Below are positions 57,558 through 64,000 of a stretch of 64,000 nt of DNA, piece by piece. Positions within the stretch are counted from its first letter, which is position 1. Each line of letters starts with the position of its first letter. The notes beneath the pieces were generated by a model that saw nothing but the letters and a program-made list of their open reading frames with translations, ran no database searches and was not told where the DNA came from. Source of the DNA: Demequina aestuarii (GTDB taxonomy: Bacteria > Actinomycetota > Actinomycetes > Actinomycetales > Demequinaceae); NCBI RefSeq assembly GCF_000975095.1, contig NZ_BBRD01000001.1, positions 1,135,467-1,199,466 of the forward strand, given 5' to 3'. Position numbers and translations under genes: made by a program.

Positions 57558-58289
57558 GCTCGACGCATCGGCCGGGCTCCCGGCGAGGCGTGGGCCTTCG
57601 CCCAGCTGCCGCCCATCGCCCGCACCGTCATTCGGGAGAGGCTCACGTACCTGTCGCCCATCAAGATGCTCGAGCTCCAGCGCGCGGTGCGCGACGTGGA
57701 CGCGGCCACCGTGCCGGGAGACGTCGTCGAGTTCGGCATCGCGCTCGGCGGCTCGGCGATCGCGCTGTCGCACACGGCCGACACCCGCGCCTTCCACGGG
57801 TTCGACCTGTTCGGGCTGATCCCGCCTCCGTCGAGCGACAAGGACGGTGATCGTGCCCAGCAGCGCTACGAGGTCATCGCCTCCGGGTTGTCGACGGGAA
57901 TCCGCGGAGACGAGTACTACGGCTACCTGCCCGATCTGCTGGGCACCGTCAAGGCGAGTTTCGCCCGCCACGGACTTCCCGTCGACGGCGGCCGCATCGC
58001 CCTGCATCCGGGCCTCTTCGACGAGGGCTGGCCGCTCGCGGCGCCGTCCGTGCAGGCCATCGCGCTCGCCCACGTGGACTGCGACTGGTACGACCCGGTT
58101 CGTTACTGCCTCGATGCGATCGCGCCGCTGGTCTCGCCCCGCGGCATCATCGTGCTCGACGACTACCTGGATTACGACGGGTGCCGGGCGGCCACGGATG
58201 AGTTCCTCGCCGCGCACCCTGAGTTCGCCGTGAGGCATCGACGCGGAAATGTGTCGCTGGTCAAGTCCGGCGCGGTGTCGGGCGGCTGA
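57525..58289 (+). CDS. TylF/MycF-type class I SAM-dependent methyltransferase
   Basis: A 254-residue protein resembling macrocin O-methyltransferase/TylF. The SAM-binding motif is GDVVEFGIALGGSAIAL, followed by FHGFDLFGLIP. The metal-binding Asp residues lie in LAHVDCDWYDPVRYCLDAI and GIIVLDDYLDYDGCRAATDEF. TylF family members methylate sugars in macrolides and glycolipids or saccharides; the substrate here is unknown. The GTG start follows TAACGT by seven bases with no Shine-Dalgarno, so it is probably leaderless. Its 5' end is duplicated 3.4 kb upstream. Confidence 0.82.
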   Translation: MAINAAGMLARARRIGRAPGEAWAFAQLPPIARTVIRERLTYLSPIKMLELQRAVRDVDAATVPGDVVEFGIALGGSAIALSHTADTRAFHGFDLFGLIPPPSSDKDGDRAQQRYEVIASGLSTGIRGDEYYGYLPDLLGTVKASFARHGLPVDGGRIALHPGLFDEGWPLAAPSVQAIALAHVDCDWYDPVRYCLDAIAPLVSPRGIIVLDDYLDYDGCRAATDEFLAAHPEFAVRHRRGNVSLVKSGAVSGG

Positions 58290-58360
58290 CAGCGCGACAC
58301 GCTGTCGCACCGGCGTGTCCCAGGAGTGACGATCCGCGCCTCGCCGTGGTGTGATGAGAC

Positions 58361-59566
58361 ATGGCGAGCGATCATGCGGCAGCGCCGCTGCTGACCGGGC
58401 CCCAGGCCGGCGACATCCTGTCGACCGCGCTCGCCACCATGGAGATCCCGCTCGAGTCCTGGACCGTCGATTCGGTCAACGCCCGGCCGGCAGCCGAGAC
58501 CTCGGTGGGGTACGACGTCCTCGCCGGGGGAGAGCGCCTCTACCTTGTCGCGTCGACGGTGTCTCTCACGGACGAGCAGCGGGCGGCCGCCAAGGCCGTC
58601 CGCCTGTCGTCGGACGACGGCGAGGTGCATGTGTGGCGCCACCCGGCGGATCCGTACCTTCCCGGCCTCGCCGATGCGTGCGTCCCCGAGACTCTCGCTC
58701 CCCGGCTCAGCACCGCGACCGGGCGGACGATCACCATCGAGTCGCTCGACATGATCGTGATGCGGCCCATGCGCAGGGCGGTCCTGAGGGTCCGCACCGT
58801 CGCTGAGGACGGGCGGCGCACCTGGTACGTGAAGGTGGTGCGGCCCGACCGCGCCGAAGCGATGCTTGCTCGTCACCGGATGTGCGACCTCGCCCCGATC
58901 GCTCTCGACGCGGGCGACGGCATCGTGGTGGTGCAGGAGGCTCACGGCACCCCCATGACCCGTGCCCTGCACCGGCCCGACGGTTCCGACCCGGCACCCA
59001 TCGACCCCGCGATGCTGCTCGCGGCGATGGATCGGCTGCCTGCGGATGCCACCGCCCTGGATCACCGCCCCCCGGTGCCCGACCGCATCTCTCAGTACGC
59101 GCGGATGGCGATCGACGAAGGACTGCCTCACGATCGGGTGGAGGCGCTCGAGCGGCGCATCACGGCGGTGCTGGCCGCCGCGCCCGAGCACCCGACGGTC
59201 GCCACCCACGGCGACCTGCACGCCGCGAACATCTACCTCGACGATGCTGCGGCGCCCACCCGCGTCGAGTCAGTGATCGACCTCGACACGCTCGGGCCGG
59301 GCCGGCGCATCGACGACTGCGCGTGCATGGTCGCGCACATGATGGTGCTCCCGCAGCTCGACCCGGAGGGCTACCGAGGCGTACCCGCGGTCGCCACGCA
59401 GGTGATGGAGGCCTTCGGCGCATGCTTCGGGATGGACGAGTTGCGGGCGCGAGTCGCCGCCAACGTGCTGTCGCTCGTGGCCGGGGCGGAGGATGAGTCC
59501 ATCGCCACGGCGTGGCTTGACACCGCCGAATCGGTGATGAGGGGCGCGTCGGCCGCCTCGCGCTGA
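58361..59566 (+). CDS. Aminoglycoside-phosphotransferase (APH)-like kinase
   Basis: A 401-residue protein of the APH/choline-kinase fold. A degenerate N-lobe comes first (about residues 100-185), then the catalytic loop THGDLHAANIYLDD (H-G-D...N) and the metal motif VIDLDTLGPGRRIDDCA. Members phosphorylate small molecules such as sugars, choline or drugs; nothing indicates a resistance role. The first 80 residues have no recognised domain. It stands alone between the methyltransferase and the thrS operon. Confidence 0.78.
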   Translation: MASDHAAAPLLTGPQAGDILSTALATMEIPLESWTVDSVNARPAAETSVGYDVLAGGERLYLVASTVSLTDEQRAAAKAVRLSSDDGEVHVWRHPADPYLPGLADACVPETLAPRLSTATGRTITIESLDMIVMRPMRRAVLRVRTVAEDGRRTWYVKVVRPDRAEAMLARHRMCDLAPIALDAGDGIVVVQEAHGTPMTRALHRPDGSDPAPIDPAMLLAAMDRLPADATALDHRPPVPDRISQYARMAIDEGLPHDRVEALERRITAVLAAAPEHPTVATHGDLHAANIYLDDAAAPTRVESVIDLDTLGPGRRIDDCACMVAHMMVLPQLDPEGYRGVPAVATQVMEAFGACFGMDELRARVAANVLSLVAGAEDESIATAWLDTAESVMRGASAASR

Positions 59567-59621
59567 CGCCCGCGTCCGTGTGAGCGCGGCGCGCGAGCGA
59601 GGGTGAGTGCCTGCATGTCGG

Positions 59622-59627
59622 TAGCAT
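59622..59627 (+). promoter_or_regulatory. -10 element (TAGCAT) of the thrS operon
   Basis: TAGCAT lies about 67 bp before the thrS start. A GTG six bases downstream opens a short leader frame (59634-59762), so the transcript either has a leader of about 60 nt or begins with a leaderless upstream ORF. Confidence 0.45.
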
Positions 59628-59633
59628 CGTCGG

Positions 59634-59762
59634 GTGACGTCCGTGCGCGTGAGCGCGCGACGCAGACAATCGCACGAACCCGAGGAGATCACTGGTGCCC
59701 ACCATCAACCTGACCGTCGACGGCGACCAGCGACAGGCCGACGCGACGACGACGGGCACTGA
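59634..59762 (+). CDS. Possible leaderless upstream ORF overlapping thrS
   Basis: A 42-codon frame begins at GTG six bases after TAGCAT and ends inside thrS in a different frame. It is rich in Arg and Asp and has few Thr codons, so a simple threonine attenuator is unlikely. It may be fortuitous. Confidence 0.25.
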   Translation: MTSVRVSARRRQSHEPEEITGAHHQPDRRRRPATGRRDDDGH

Positions 59763-61686
59763 CCTGTTCGCCGAGCGCCGCGAGGTGCTCGTGATGCGCG
59801 TCAACGGCGAGCTGTGGGACTTGGCTCGCGAGCTCCCCGACGGCGCGAGCGTCGAGGCCGTCACGATCGACGAGCCCGACGGCCTGATGGTGCTGCGTCA
59901 CTCGACCGCGCACGTGCTCGCGCAGGCGGTCCAGCAGGCGCACCCCGACGCGAAGCTGGGCGTCGGCCCGCCCATCGAGAACGGCTTCTACTACGACTTC
60001 GACGTCGAGGAGCCGTTCACCCCCGAGGACCTCAAGAAGCTCGAGAAGGCGATGCAGCGCATCGTCAAGGAGGGCCAGGCGTTCGTGCGTCGCGATGTGA
60101 CGCGCGAGGAGGCGCTCGCCGAGCTGTCTCAGGAGCCCTACAAGTGCGAACTGCTGAGCCACGAGGCGGACGGTGCCGAGGGCGCCTCGGTCGAGATCGG
60201 CGACGGCGACATCACCATCTACGACAACGTGCGACGTGGCGGAGAGGTGGCCTGGAAGGACCTGTGTCGCGGCCCCCACGTGCCGAGCACCAAGCTGCTC
60301 GCCAACGGCTGGTCGCTGATGCGCTCGGCCGCTGCCTACTGGAAGGGTTCCGAGAAGAACCCCCAGCTGCAGCGCGTGTACGGCACGGCGTGGCCCACCA
60401 AGGAGGAGCTCACCGCCTACAAGGAGCGGCTCGCCGAGGCGGAGCGCCGCGACCACCGCCGCTTGGGGGCCGAGCTCGACCTGTTCTCGTTCCCCGACCA
60501 GATCGGCTCCGGCCTCGCTGTCTTCCATCCCAAGGGCGGAATCATCCGCCACGAGATGGAGGAGTACTCGCGCCAGCGCCACATCGAATCCGGCTACGAG
60601 TTCGTCTACACCCCGCACGCCACCAAGGCGCAGCTCTTCGAGACCTCCGGTCACCTCGACTGGTACGCGGACGGCATGTACCCGCCGATGCAGATGGACG
60701 AGGAGCGTGACGACAAGGGCAACGTCACCAAGCAGGGCCAGGACTACTACCTGAAGCCCATGAACTGCCCCATGCACAACCTGATCTTCGATGCGCGCGG
60801 GCGTTCGTATCGCGAGCTGCCGATGCGCCTGTTCGAGTTCGGCACCGTGTATCGCTACGAGAAGTCGGGAGTGGTGCACGGGCTCACCCGCGCGCGCGGC
60901 TTCACGCAGGACGACGCTCACATCTACTGCACGCGCGAGCAGATGAAGGACGAGCTGAACAGCCTGCTCACCTTCGTGCTCGACCTGCTCAAGGACTACG
61001 GGCTCGACGACTTCTACCTGGAGCTGTCGACCCGCAACCCCGAGAAGTCGGTCGGCTCTGAGGAGATCTGGGAAGAGGCGACCGAGACCCTGCGTGAGGT
61101 CGCGGAGGGTTCGGGCCTGGAACTGGTGCCGGACCCTGGCGGCGCGGCGTTCTACGGGCCCAAGATCTCGGTGCAGACGCGTGACGCTATCGGGCGTTCG
61201 TGGCAGATGTCGACCATTCAGCTCGACTTCAACCTGCCGGAGCGCTTCGAACTCGAGTACACCGCCTCGGATAACAGCCGTCAGCGGCCGGTCATGATCC
61301 ACCGCGCGCTGTTCGGGTCGATCGAGCGCTTCTTCGCGATCCTCACGGAGCACTACGCGGGCGCCTTCCCCGTCTGGCTCGCACCGGTGCAGGTGCGCGC
61401 GATCCCGGTGGCCGATGCGTTCGACGAGTACCTCGGCGACGTGGTCGCCCAGTTGCGCGCGCACGGCATCCGGGCCGAGCTCGACGCCTCGGACGAGCGG
61501 TTCCCCAAGAAGATCCGCTCGGCGTCCAAGGAGAAGATTCCGTTCGTGCTCATCGCCGGCGGCGAGGACGCCGAGGCGGGCGCGGTGTCGTTCCGACTGC
61601 GCGACGGCAGCCAGGACAACGGCGTGCCCGTGGCCGATGCGGTGGCACGCATCGTCGAGGCCGTGACGACCAAGGCGCAGGTGTAG
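59695..61686 (+). CDS. thrS: Threonyl-tRNA synthetase
   Basis: A 663-residue class II aminoacyl-tRNA synthetase. TGS domain (about 1-60), editing/SAD domain with [11 protein letters not shown] and the C-terminal part of the zinc site, class II motif 1 [17 protein letters not shown], the zinc-binding Cys in MNCPMH, motif 2 [29 protein letters not shown], and motif 3 [14 protein letters not shown]. The anticodon-binding domain ends the protein. The GTG start has GAGGAG seven bases upstream. It heads the thrS-HIT-pgsA-patA-pimA operon. Confidence 0.96.
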   Translation: MPTINLTVDGDQRQADATTTGTDLFAERREVLVMRVNGELWDLARELPDGASVEAVTIDEPDGLMVLRHSTAHVLAQAVQQAHPDAKLGVGPPIENGFYYDFDVEEPFTPEDLKKLEKAMQRIVKEGQAFVRRDVTREEALAELSQEPYKCELLSHEADGAEGASVEIGDGDITIYDNVRRGGEVAWKDLCRGPHVPSTKLLANGWSLMRSAAAYWKGSEKNPQLQRVYGTAWPTKEELTAYKERLAEAERRDHRRLGAELDLFSFPDQIGSGLAVFHPKGGIIRHEMEEYSRQRHIESGYEFVYTPHATKAQLFETSGHLDWYADGMYPPMQMDEERDDKGNVTKQGQDYYLKPMNCPMHNLIFDARGRSYRELPMRLFEFGTVYRYEKSGVVHGLTRARGFTQDDAHIYCTREQMKDELNSLLTFVLDLLKDYGLDDFYLELSTRNPEKSVGSEEIWEEATETLREVAEGSGLELVPDPGGAAFYGPKISVQTRDAIGRSWQMSTIQLDFNLPERFELEYTASDNSRQRPVMIHRALFGSIERFFAILTEHYAGAFPVWLAPVQVRAIPVADAFDEYLGDVVAQLRAHGIRAELDASDERFPKKIRSASKEKIPFVLIAGGEDAEAGAVSFRLRDGSQDNGVPVADAVARIVEAVTTKAQV

Positions 61687-61691
61687 TTCCA

Positions 61692-62240
61692 GTGGCAGAG
61701 ATCGTCGACGGCGAGATGATGGGCGGCGAGGCCGACGGCTTCGAGCGCCTGTGGACCCCGCATCGCATGGCCTACGTCCGTCATTCGTCCGACCGGCCCG
61801 AGTACACCGGCGCTCACGAGTGCCCGCTGTGCACCAAGGTCACGGGCGATGATCGGGAAGGCCTCGTGGTCCACCGGGGCGAGCACTGCTATGTGGTTCT
61901 CAACCTGTACCCGTACAACCCCGGCCACCTCATGGTGTGCCCGTATCGTCACGTCGGCTGGTACACCGAGGCGACCGATGCGGAACGCGACGAGATGGGA
62001 GCGCTGACGCAGGCCGCGATGCGGGTGCTGACCCACGTGAGCGGCACCAAGGGCTTCAACATCGGCATGAATCAGGGCCAGGTGGGCGGCGCCGGGATCT
62101 CGGAGCACCTGCACCAGCACGTGGTGCCACGGTGGACCGGCGACTCGAACTTCCTGCCCATCATCGGCCGCACCAAAGCGGTCCCGGAACTGCTCGACGA
62201 CACCTGGGAGCGCCTGACCAGCGCCTGGGGCGAGGTCTGA
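61692..62240 (+). CDS. HIT-domain nucleotide hydrolase/phosphorylase
   Basis: A 182-residue histidine-triad protein. The HIT motif is HLHQHVVPRW, preceded by the NLYPYNPGHLMVCPYRH strand. A CPLCTK pair near residue 40 may bind zinc. The M. tuberculosis homologue in the same place (Rv2613c) is an Ap4A phosphorylase, which is the best guess for activity. The GTG lies five bases after the thrS stop, so it is co-transcribed. Confidence 0.88.
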   Translation: MAEIVDGEMMGGEADGFERLWTPHRMAYVRHSSDRPEYTGAHECPLCTKVTGDDREGLVVHRGEHCYVVLNLYPYNPGHLMVCPYRHVGWYTEATDAERDEMGALTQAAMRVLTHVSGTKGFNIGMNQGQVGGAGISEHLHQHVVPRWTGDSNFLPIIGRTKAVPELLDDTWERLTSAWGEV

Positions 62241-62257
62241 CGACCGGGAGGTTACAC

Positions 62258-62971
62258 ATGTTCGGCAAACTGCGGCCGCTGATGGCCGCAATCTGGCAGG
62301 CGCCCGCGAAGGCGCTGCTGCGAATGGGGATTCACCCCAACGCGGTGACGATCGTGGGCACGATCGGTGTGGTCATGGGAGCGATCGTGCTGCTGCCTCG
62401 CGGCGGCATGGCGATGTTCTGGGGAGTCCTCGTCATCACGTTCTTCGTCGTGACCGACATGCTCGACGGCACCATGGCGCGTCTGTCCGGCAAGACGTCG
62501 CGGCTCGGCGCGTACCTGGATTCGACGCTCGACCGCGTGGCCGATGCGGCGATCTTCGGCGCGCTCGTGTGGGGCTTCCGGGAGGACTCGGCCCCCACGG
62601 CGCTGGCCGCGCTGCTGTGCCTGACCATGGGATCCTTCGTGCCGTACGCGCGGGCCAAGGCGGAGTCGCTCGGCGTCGAGGCGTCGGGAGGGATCGCAGA
62701 ACGCTCGGACCGACTGGTCATCACGCTGACCGCCACGGCCCTCGTGGGCCTGGGGGTGCCCGTCGCCGTGCTCACCTGGACCCTGTTCCTGCTGGCGGCC
62801 GCCGCCGCATTCACCGTCGGACAACGCACCATGGCGGTGGTGCGCGCGAACCGCGAGGACTTGCGTGACCACCAGGACCATCACCGCGATTCGCTCGACT
62901 ACGGTGATCACCCCGAGCACCACCCCGGCGAGCCGGCGACGGACGGCGCGGACCGCGACGCCGATCGATGA
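62258..62971 (+). CDS. pgsA: Phosphatidylinositol-phosphate synthase (CDP-alcohol phosphatidyltransferase)
   Basis: A 237-residue membrane enzyme with about six helices. The CDP-alcohol motif is complete: D67xxD70G71xxA74R75 with G84xxxD88xxxD92. It joins inositol-1-phosphate to CDP-diacylglycerol, the first committed step of PI and PIM lipids, by analogy with mycobacterial PgsA1 and because patA and pimA follow. The tail (about 195-237) is His/Asp-rich. The Shine-Dalgarno is GGGAGG. The stop overlaps the ATG of patA (ATGA). Confidence 0.92.
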   Translation: MFGKLRPLMAAIWQAPAKALLRMGIHPNAVTIVGTIGVVMGAIVLLPRGGMAMFWGVLVITFFVVTDMLDGTMARLSGKTSRLGAYLDSTLDRVADAAIFGALVWGFREDSAPTALAALLCLTMGSFVPYARAKAESLGVEASGGIAERSDRLVITLTATALVGLGVPVAVLTWTLFLLAAAAAFTVGQRTMAVVRANREDLRDHQDHHRDSLDYGDHPEHHPGEPATDGADRDADR

Positions 62972-63855
62972 ACGCGTTCCTCACCGCCTGGCATGTGTCA
63001 GGAAGGCTGCCCGTGGGCGCGAGCCGGGCCGCCGCATCGGCCGTGTCGTGGTGGGCATGGGCGACCCATGCCAAGCCCACCGTGCGGCTCGAAGACAACC
63101 TGCACCGCGTCACAGGGCTCCAGGGACGCGAGCTGCGCCGCCTGTCGCGGCGGGGCATGGCGTCCGCCGCGCGGTACTACTCGGAGGTGCTCGAGCTGGG
63201 TCGCATGACCGAGAGCCAGATCGACGCCCGCGCTCGCACTGAGAACTTCGAGGACGTGCGCGAGCTGCTGGAGGGCGATGAGCCCGTCGTGGCCGTGCTG
63301 TCGCACTGCGGCAACTGGGACATGGTGGGGGCCTGGGCCTCGCGCAATCTCACTCCGATCACGGCGGTCGCGGAGGTGCTGAAGCCGCGCGAGGTCTTCG
63401 ACGAGTTCGTCGCCATGCGCGAGCGGGTGGGCATCCGTGTGCTCGGCCACGAGGGAGGGTCGACGTTCCGTCGCCTGATCGAGCTGGGGCGCGGGGACCG
63501 GGGGCTGATCTGCCTGCTCTCTGACCGTGACATCTCGGGCCGTGGGGTCGAGGTGGAGATGTGGGGTCGCCCGGTCAAGGTCGCGCCGGGCCCCGCAGCC
63601 GTCGCGGCGGCGGCCCGCATCCGGGTCTTGCCAGTGATGCTGCACTACGAGCGCCTCACGGGCGCCCGTCGTCGTGCCGCGCATTCGCGGTGGGGAGTCG
63701 TGATGACGTTCGGACCGGTCATCGACCCTGCCCAGTTCCCCAAGGAGACGCGCGTCGGGGACGTGAGCCAGGCGTGGGCGAGCTGGATGGCGGAGAGCAT
63801 CGCCGAGCACCCCGAGGACTGGCACATGCTCCAGAGGTTCGGGTGGCAGTCATGA
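62968..63855 (+). CDS. patA: Phosphatidylinositol mannoside acyltransferase (LpxL/HtrB family)
   Basis: A 295-residue acyltransferase. The catalytic HxxxxD motif lies in LSHCGNWDMVGAW, and the second block is GLICLLSDRDISGRGVEVEMWG. PatA acylates the mannose of PIM at the inner face of the membrane. The gene overlaps pgsA and pimA by ATGA, as in M. tuberculosis. No signal peptide is apparent; the N-terminus is amphipathic. Confidence 0.9.
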   Translation: MNAFLTAWHVSGRLPVGASRAAASAVSWWAWATHAKPTVRLEDNLHRVTGLQGRELRRLSRRGMASAARYYSEVLELGRMTESQIDARARTENFEDVRELLEGDEPVVAVLSHCGNWDMVGAWASRNLTPITAVAEVLKPREVFDEFVAMRERVGIRVLGHEGGSTFRRLIELGRGDRGLICLLSDRDISGRGVEVEMWGRPVKVAPGPAAVAAAARIRVLPVMLHYERLTGARRRAAHSRWGVVMTFGPVIDPAQFPKETRVGDVSQAWASWMAESIAEHPEDWHMLQRFGWQS

Positions 63856-64000
63856 GAATCGGCATCGTGTGCCCGTACTCGTTCGATCGCCCCGGCGGCG
63901 TCCAGTTGCATGTGATGGACCTCGCCGAGGCGCTGTTCGCGCGCGGGCACCAGGTCTCGGTCTTGGCCCCCGCCGCCCCGGGCACGACGGTGCCGGGGTA
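63852..64000 (+). CDS. pimA: Phosphatidylinositol alpha-mannosyltransferase, N-terminal part (cut by window edge)
   Basis: The first 49 codons are present. The start RIGIVCPYSFDRPGGVQ matches the GT4 mannosyltransferase PimA, with the Gly-rich donor loop PGGVQLHV, then LAEALFARGHQVSVLAP. PimA transfers the first mannose to phosphatidylinositol. The ATG overlaps the patA stop (ATGA). Confidence 0.88.
   Translation, partial: MRIGIVCPYSFDRPGGVQLHVMDLAEALFARGHQVSVLAPAAPGTTVPG

Noticed and set aside
58361..59566. Antibiotic-resistance aminoglycoside kinase
   Set aside because: Only the generic APH catalytic and metal motifs are present; these are shared by many housekeeping kinases and no mobile context exists.
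59567..59694. T-box or threonine attenuator upstream of thrS
   Set aside because: No T-box core sequence, no terminator-antiterminator pair and few Thr codons in the leader frame.

Overview
This 64 kb window is chromosomal DNA of a very GC-rich actinobacterium. The best fit is the order Micrococcales, near the Cellulomonadaceae/Demequinaceae; this is inferred from gene content and order, not from any search. Markers seen are a PknL-type kinase block, SepH, DUF3000/3159/4192/4193/5998 proteins, a second type II topoisomerase pair (parE/parC), and the thrS-HIT-pgsA-patA-pimA phosphatidylinositol-mannoside operon. No insertion sequence, prophage, CRISPR array, rRNA operon or replication origin was found. 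Nearly all of it is dense, vertically inherited housekeeping sequence.

Layout. 1-3.4 kb: truncated Ser/Thr kinase (pknL-like), a LysM/transglycosylase wall hydrolase behind an MtrA-like box, an Rv2175c-type HTH protein and a polyprenyl synthase. 3.4-9 kb: DUF4192 protein, the principal sigma factor with an elaborate promoter and leader, an EamA transporter, a small membrane protein, a GNAT and a TspO-like protein. 9-17 kb: parE, an EF-hand/CHRD surface protein with an adjoining class F sortase, ThrE exporter and parC. 17-24 kb: DUF5998 protein, a phosphodiesterase, an ABC ATPase, SepH, inositol monophosphatase, DUF4193 protein, dUTPase, an OB-fold protein and DUF3159 protein. 24-28.5 kb: a potassium module (two TrkA proteins divergent from a KimA-like APC permease) and a TRAM/RumA-type RNA methyltransferase. 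28.6-40 kb: aconitase, Dxs, RNase D, DUF3000 protein, Gnd, an ATP-grasp ligase and ZapE. 40-47 kb: a treY-treZ-ppk2 operon, Ohr, a TetR regulator and a DUF1684 protein. 47-52.4 kb: a P-type ATPase fused to a hemerythrin-like domain, a Gly-Cys-Val tRNA operon, pabB-pabC and a second tRNA-Val. 52.6-58.3 kb, the most accessory part: a beta-helix surface protein with an LAESG sorting signal, a gene-poor stretch holding a 73-bp repeat of the start of a downstream methyltransferase gene, a UvrA2-type ATPase and that methyltransferase. 58.4-64 kb: a phosphotransferase and the thrS/PIM operon, cut off inside pimA.

The main themes are cell envelope (wall hydrolase, sortase and substrate, sortable beta-helix protein, PIM lipids, possible wall ligase), potassium/osmotic homeostasis (TrkA/KimA-like, trehalose synthesis) and core DNA/RNA metabolism. 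A recurring regulatory feature is leaderless expression: about ten start codons lie 6-8 nt after a TANNNT or similar -10 hexamer with no Shine-Dalgarno. This was used to revise several starts. Functions were assigned by reading motifs; no database search was run.
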